This document shows positions 60,721 to 64,000 of a stretch of DNA of 64,000 bases, in pieces. The notes beneath the pieces are model-generated. The model saw only the letters and a program-made list of their open reading frames with translations. It was not told the DNA's origin and did not search any database. The position numbers were made by a program, and so were the translations under genes. Within the stretch, counting starts at the first letter, position 1; each line of letters opens with the position of its first letter. Source of the DNA: Rhizophagus clarus (taxonomy: Eukaryota; Glomeromycota; Glomeromycetes; Glomerales; Glomeraceae); contig BLAL01000083.1 in the NCBI GenBank assembly GCA_015698045.1, positions 250,501-314,500 of the forward strand, in the 5' to 3' direction.

Positions 60721-60999
60721 GTTTAACTAGGTCATGTATATTTAATTCGATTTGATTTGGATTTGATTTGGATTTGTCAGATTTGATTCGGATTTGATTG
60801 AATTAATTTAAGCTAATTTGAATTTGATTTGAAATCGAATCAAATTTTTTTTTTTTAATTTGGATTTGAACTCAAATCTTGTTTTGAAGTTTGGATTTGA
60901 TTTGCAAATCAAAATTATCAAATCGAATCAAATCAAACTTCAAATCAAATCTGAATTGATTTGATTTGACCAAATCGTTTGCAAAACACTAGTATCAAC

Positions 61000-61620
61000 T
61001 ATCTAAAAGGGGTAAAACAAGTTGTTAATAAACGTTGTAAAAATCACAAAATAAAATGAAAAAATTAAAATATTCACTGAAATCCTATACAAAAAGCTAG
61101 ACATCTAAAAAAGAGTAAAAACAAGTCATTAGTAAATATCATAAAATATCAAAATAAAACAAAAAAATACTCCTGAGATCTTACCAAAGAGTTAACCGTC
61201 TAAAAGAAATAAAAAAAAATAAAAAGATACTTCCAAGATCCTACCGAAGAGTTAATCATCTAAAAAAAATGAAAAAAAATAAAATTATTAACTATCCTTT
61301 AGAAGTCATAGAATAAAAAAATTAAACTTTACAACTCTTACTAAAATACCGCATCTAAAGAACTACAAAAAGAAACAACTCCTAACATTTAGATAACACA
61401 AAAAACTAGTTGTCTGCAAAAAAAAAATGAACTGTTAATAAAGTTTGTTTAAAGTTAAAAGAAAAAACAATTTCACTCACCTAGATTCAAGGAAGAAATC
61501 CAAGAGAATACTAAATAAAAAGAAGTAACTGAACTTTTAGAAGCTATTCGTTAAATTAAGAGTAGTTAAAGAAAAAAATTATTACTATGAAATTTCACGT
61601 CCAAAGGGGACCAAAATATC
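61000..61620 (-). repeat. micro-exon/intron-like array, right part (array 7 continued)
   Basis: Diverged units with minus-strand TTTTTTAGACGGTTAACTC and TTTTTTAGATGATTAACTC blocks, each followed by TTGGTAAGATC or TCGGTAGGATC donors. It is separated from the left part by the hAT element. Confidence 0.5.
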
Positions 61621-61664
61621 TGCTTAAAATGAGCTGTTTCATTAAGGATTTTTTAAAGAAAGTG

Positions 61665-61815
61665 GGAAAAAAAAATTAAGAAAGGAAAGAAAAAGGAAAA
61701 GATAAAGGAAAATATGAAGGGAAGAAAAAGAAAAAAGGGGAAAAGATAAAAAATAAGAAAAGGATGAAAGAAGGTAAAAAATAAAAGAAATGGTGAAGGA
61801 AAAAGTAAAGAAGTT
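61665..61815 (-). repeat. strand-biased pyrimidine tract (GA-rich on plus)
   Basis: About 150 bases of almost pure A/G on the plus strand (GGAAAGAAAAAGGAAAAGAT). On the minus strand it is a C/T tract just upstream of array 7, the same order as the tract at 40555-40985 relative to array 5. Confidence 0.6.
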
Positions 61816-62567
61816 TTAGAAACTTCATTAAATTTAATCTTTTTTTTAAGCTTTAATTAGTTACATGATATGTGATAAAATGCTCAATTAATATACACTA
61901 TTCGACTATGATTCAACAATGTCAAATATATGCTTAATTATAGATCATTACTAATTAAGGTCAAATAATTTTTAATTTTGGTCAAATATAGACCAAATTT
62001 CATTAAAGCTGAATATTCCTTTTTCAACTAGTGTGGTGCTTATTTAACGTTCGTGATCAGTCTGGACATTTCTTGTCTTCCACATTTTCAGTTTCTTCGT
62101 ACTTTTTTTAAGCTTTAGTATTGTTGTGTGACTTTCACAACCAATTTTAGCGGCAATTTCTCTTAAGGCAAAGCTGCACTCAATTATCATAATTGCCTAT
62201 GCTCTTTGTTCTATAGTGAGTCTAGTCTATAGTTTATAAAAAATATTATTTATTTATTTCGGTAAAGGGGTAGGTATGTAAAGTGTTTTTATTATTATTT
62301 ATTATTAATTATAAAACAAAAAATTTTTTTCTAATAATTTTTTTTTTAAAAAAAAAGTAGCAAAAGTAATGCATCATGGTTTGGAGAAAGAAAATGACAT
62401 AATGGATTTTTTTTGTTATATAGGAAAGGGTTAGCTTTTATATGTTAAAGATCTACATATATATTGTTTATTTTGAAAAAATGAGATTAAATAGATTTAA
62501 TTTGATCGACAAACATGTGATTTACTGTTTAAAACATTTTGGTATGTTATTTATGCGAGTTACTGTA

Positions 62568-62866
62568 TATCAGATTAAATTCAGATTAAATCTGTCAAAT
62601 TTGAATCAGATTATAAGATTTAAATAAATTTTAATTAATAATATTAGTTAATATTTAGATTAACTGATATATAGTAATTTATCAAAATATCTAGCTAAAC
62701 TTTTTTTATAATGAAAGATATTAACTAATCAATACTAAAATATTATAATATATGGTATTACAGTTATGACTTTTATTATAATACTATAATTAAACTAAAA
62801 TTGCTGAATAAAACTTATTTAAGATTTTGTAAAATATTGAAACTTTACTTAAACTATATTGAGTTA
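62568..62866. other. AT-rich spacer
   Basis: After the AAATCTGAT remnant (62,568-62,625) there is only AT-rich sequence. ACAGTTATGAC...ATAATACTATAATTA near 62,760-62,800 resembles the subterminal words of the hAT element at 30989, a possible small fragment. Confidence 0.4.
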
Positions 62867-62874
62867 ATTATATG

Positions 62875-63147
62875 CAGGGTTGTGGTAGTACACCTGTACT
62901 AGCAAAAAATCTCATACAAGTACTAAGTACACTGTACTAATATAGTTTTTATTTTTTAAGATGTAATTTAACTATTTGTAATAGATATCACGTAAATAAT
63001 GTTGTTTATATTTATAAAATTAACCAATAAAATTTACTTAGTAGGTATGTACTAAATTGCATTTGTACTAAATTTTTAGGTACAAGTACAATACTTAGTA
63101 CTGTGCTATACTGTACTAGTACTGTACTAGTACAATTCTCAACCCTG
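62875..63147. mobile_element. hAT MITE (TSD ATTATATG)
   Basis: The ends are CAGGGTTGTGGTAGTACACC and, in reverse, CAGGGTTGAGAATTGTACTA. ATTATATG flanks it directly (62867-62874, 63148-63155). The inside has many GTACTAGTAC/TAAGTACTTG palindromic words. It is 273 bp and non-coding. It lies 24 bases from the next hAT-type element. Confidence 0.9.
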
Positions 63148-63170
63148 ATTATATGATTAGTAAATTTTTT

Positions 63171-64000
63171 TAGGGCTCTGATCAATTTCGGTAATTACTG
63201 AATTGTACCGATCGGTTTCGGTATTGGAGCAGTTTCGGTTTTTACAGTTTACCGAACTGAAACTTTCGGTAAATTTACTGATCGGTTTCGGTAACTGCGG
63301 TTTTGGTACTGGTTTTGCGATTTACCAAACCGAATTACCGAATCAATTTAACTAAATAATATAATAAAAAAATGTTGTGAAATGTTTTTTATTAGTTATT
63401 TTGATAAAATAAACCATTTCGCAGCGGTGTTTTGTCACTTTAATTAAGAAACGTTGCGAAATGTTTTTATTCATTAATCTAATAAAAAAATAACTATTCG
63501 CAACTTTTTTCTTGTCATTTTAACAAACAACGTTGCGAAATGTTAATTGGATAAAAAAAAACGTTTCGCAACGTTTTTTTGTCACTTTAATAAAAACGTT
63601 GCGAAACGTTTTTATGAGTTAATTTTAATAAAAAAAACGTTTTGCAACATTTTTTTTTGTCACTTTAATAAAAATGTTGCGCAATGTTTTTATTAGCTAA
63701 TTTTAATAAAAAAAAACGTTTCGCAACATTTTTTTTGTTGCTTTAATTAAAAAATGTTGTGAAACGTTTTTTATCAATTAATTTAATAAAAAAAATACGT
63801 TGCGAAACATTTGAGTTAATTTTAATAAAAAAACGTTTTGCTACGTTTTTTTTTGTTGCTTTAGTTAAAAAATGTTGCAAAACGTTTTTTATCAGTTAAT
63901 TTAATAAAAAAACGTTTCGCAACATTTTTTTTTGTCTCTATAATAAAAACGTTGCAAAACGTTTTTATAAGCTAATTTTAATAAAAAAAACGTTTTGCAA
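63171..64000. mobile_element. second copy of the GTTGCGAAACG hAT element, cut by the window end
   Basis: It starts TAGGGCTCTGATCAATTTCGG and follows the element at 14657-16959 through its TTTCGGTA-rich subterminal region into the GTTGCGAAACG minisatellite. Its CpG content is higher than in the copy at 14657 (TTTCGGTA against TTTGGTA or TTTCAGTA), so it appears younger or less decayed. The right end lies outside the window. Confidence 0.85.

Larger units (their letters stand above)
58696..60991. mobile_element. non-autonomous hAT element (TSD GTATCAAC)
   Basis: The ends are TAGTGTTCCGCACAAATCAAA and, in reverse, TAGTGTTTTGCAAACGATTTG. GTATCAAC flanks it directly (58688-58695, 60992-60999). 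Subterminal zones of about 200 bp are composed of CAAATCAAAT/ATTTGATTTG words that can fold on each other. Its centre holds another TIR element with micro-exon array 8. Confidence 0.9.
56816..62033. mobile_element. TIR element CACTAGTYGAAAAAG nested in the Tc1 transposase
   Basis: The left end CACTAGTCGAAAAAGAACAA and the right end, in reverse CACTAGTTGAAAAAGGAATA, continue with TTCAG-containing sequence on both sides. Subterminal regions carry GGTCAAAT/ATTTGACC words. It holds micro-exon arrays (57,240-58,690 and 61,000-61,620) and a pyrimidine tract. A hAT element is inserted at 58696-60991. There is no transposase, and the target duplication is unclear (the terminal ACTAGT is itself a palindrome), so the superfamily is open. 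Net length without the hAT is about 2.9 kb. Confidence 0.75.
55981..62225 (-). pseudogene. Tc1-type DDE transposase, split by nested insertion
   Basis: The N-terminal part (62225-62034) gives the paired-type helix-turn-helix, with IIECSFALREIAAKIG and CESHTTILKLKK. After the insert, 56815-55981 gives KRLANGECSTTISLTKSLQV, VKRKKSLLSKKH, the first Asp in KVVWSDKSKF, and the second in VFQQDNDLKHTA. The SPDLNP block with the third acidic residue (IEHL) follows, and the end is MPERIQDVINTKGSYTRW before TAA (55981-55983). The catalytic D, D and E are all still readable. In-frame stops appear after RTKQ, in VLP-PPQ, in IEHL-ND, in SQI-NE and in EQRA-AI, with frame changes near LNP and near LKLKK. 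The copy is dead. If the insert is ignored, the reading stays in phase across the insertion point. Confidence 0.85.
54926..62565 (-). mobile_element. Tc1-type element with broken transposase and nested insertions
   Basis: The left end CAGTGGCTCATATAAGTAAT pairs with the right end, in reverse CAGTAACTCGCATAAATAAC, flanked by TA (54924-54925 and 62566-62567). AGTAATGCATCAT recurs near both ends. Subtracting the 5.2-kb insert (56816-62033), the element is about 2.4 kb. Its transposase gene runs on the minus strand. It is no longer autonomous. Confidence 0.85.

Overview
This is an extremely AT-rich eukaryotic window with short introns (about 50-110 bases, GTAAG-type donors, CTAAC/CTAAT branch-like motifs). 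It has three well-supported host genes set in dense mobile-element debris. A slicer-type Argonaute, a Timeless/Tof1 fork-protection gene, a Lifeguard-type membrane protein, the base composition and the abundance of hAT, Tc1/mariner, MULE-like and Plavaka-like relics fit an early-diverging fungus. An arbuscular mycorrhizal fungus (Glomeromycotina, Rhizophagus/Gigaspora-like) is the best guess; this is inference from gene style, not a species call.

Layout. 0.2-6.4 kb: degenerate retroelement ORFs, a 111-bp tandem array with splice-like signals, and two hAT-like elements. 6.8-10.7 kb: a complete 17-exon Argonaute on the minus strand (895 residues) with an intact D-E-D-H tetrad. 12.4-22.8 kb: two Harbinger-type MITEs, each split by an ORF1-bearing retro-insertion (the first split again by a 2.3-kb hAT element), then a SINE-like insertion. 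22.9-28 kb: a TTAA-flanked element split by a hAT, then a 2.7-kb tandem array. 28-37 kb: a pogo-like MITE, a Plavaka-like transposase relic split by a hAT, a 3.3-kb element with a micro-exon array, and a second TTAA element. 37-46 kb: relic ORFs, another micro-exon array, and a third ORF1 relic. 46.2-47.5 kb: a five-exon TMBIM/Lifeguard gene (+). 48.2-51.3 kb: Timeless/Tof1 (-, two exons). 51.4-53.7 kb: a hAT MITE and a MULE-like element. 54.1-62.6 kb: a nest of Tc1, TIR element, hAT and inner TIR element. 62.9-64 kb: two more hAT-type elements, the last running off the window.

The most unusual signal is a set of about eight tandem arrays whose repeat unit looks like a complete micro-exon plus intron: acceptor, 30-45 nt exon, donor, branch-like motif, pyrimidine tract. 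Most lie inside, or appear to lie inside, non-autonomous DNA transposons, and three are associated with strand-biased pyrimidine tracts. A second recurring theme is non-autonomous hAT elements, recognised by exact or near-exact 8-bp target duplications, whose interiors are minisatellites carrying CpG motifs at regular spacing.

The host genes are not an operon. TMBIM and Timeless converge (plus, then minus strand), with about 730 bases between their stop codons. Argonaute lies 35 kb away. RNA silencing in such a transposon-dense region is a plausible biological link, but nothing in the sequence proves it.
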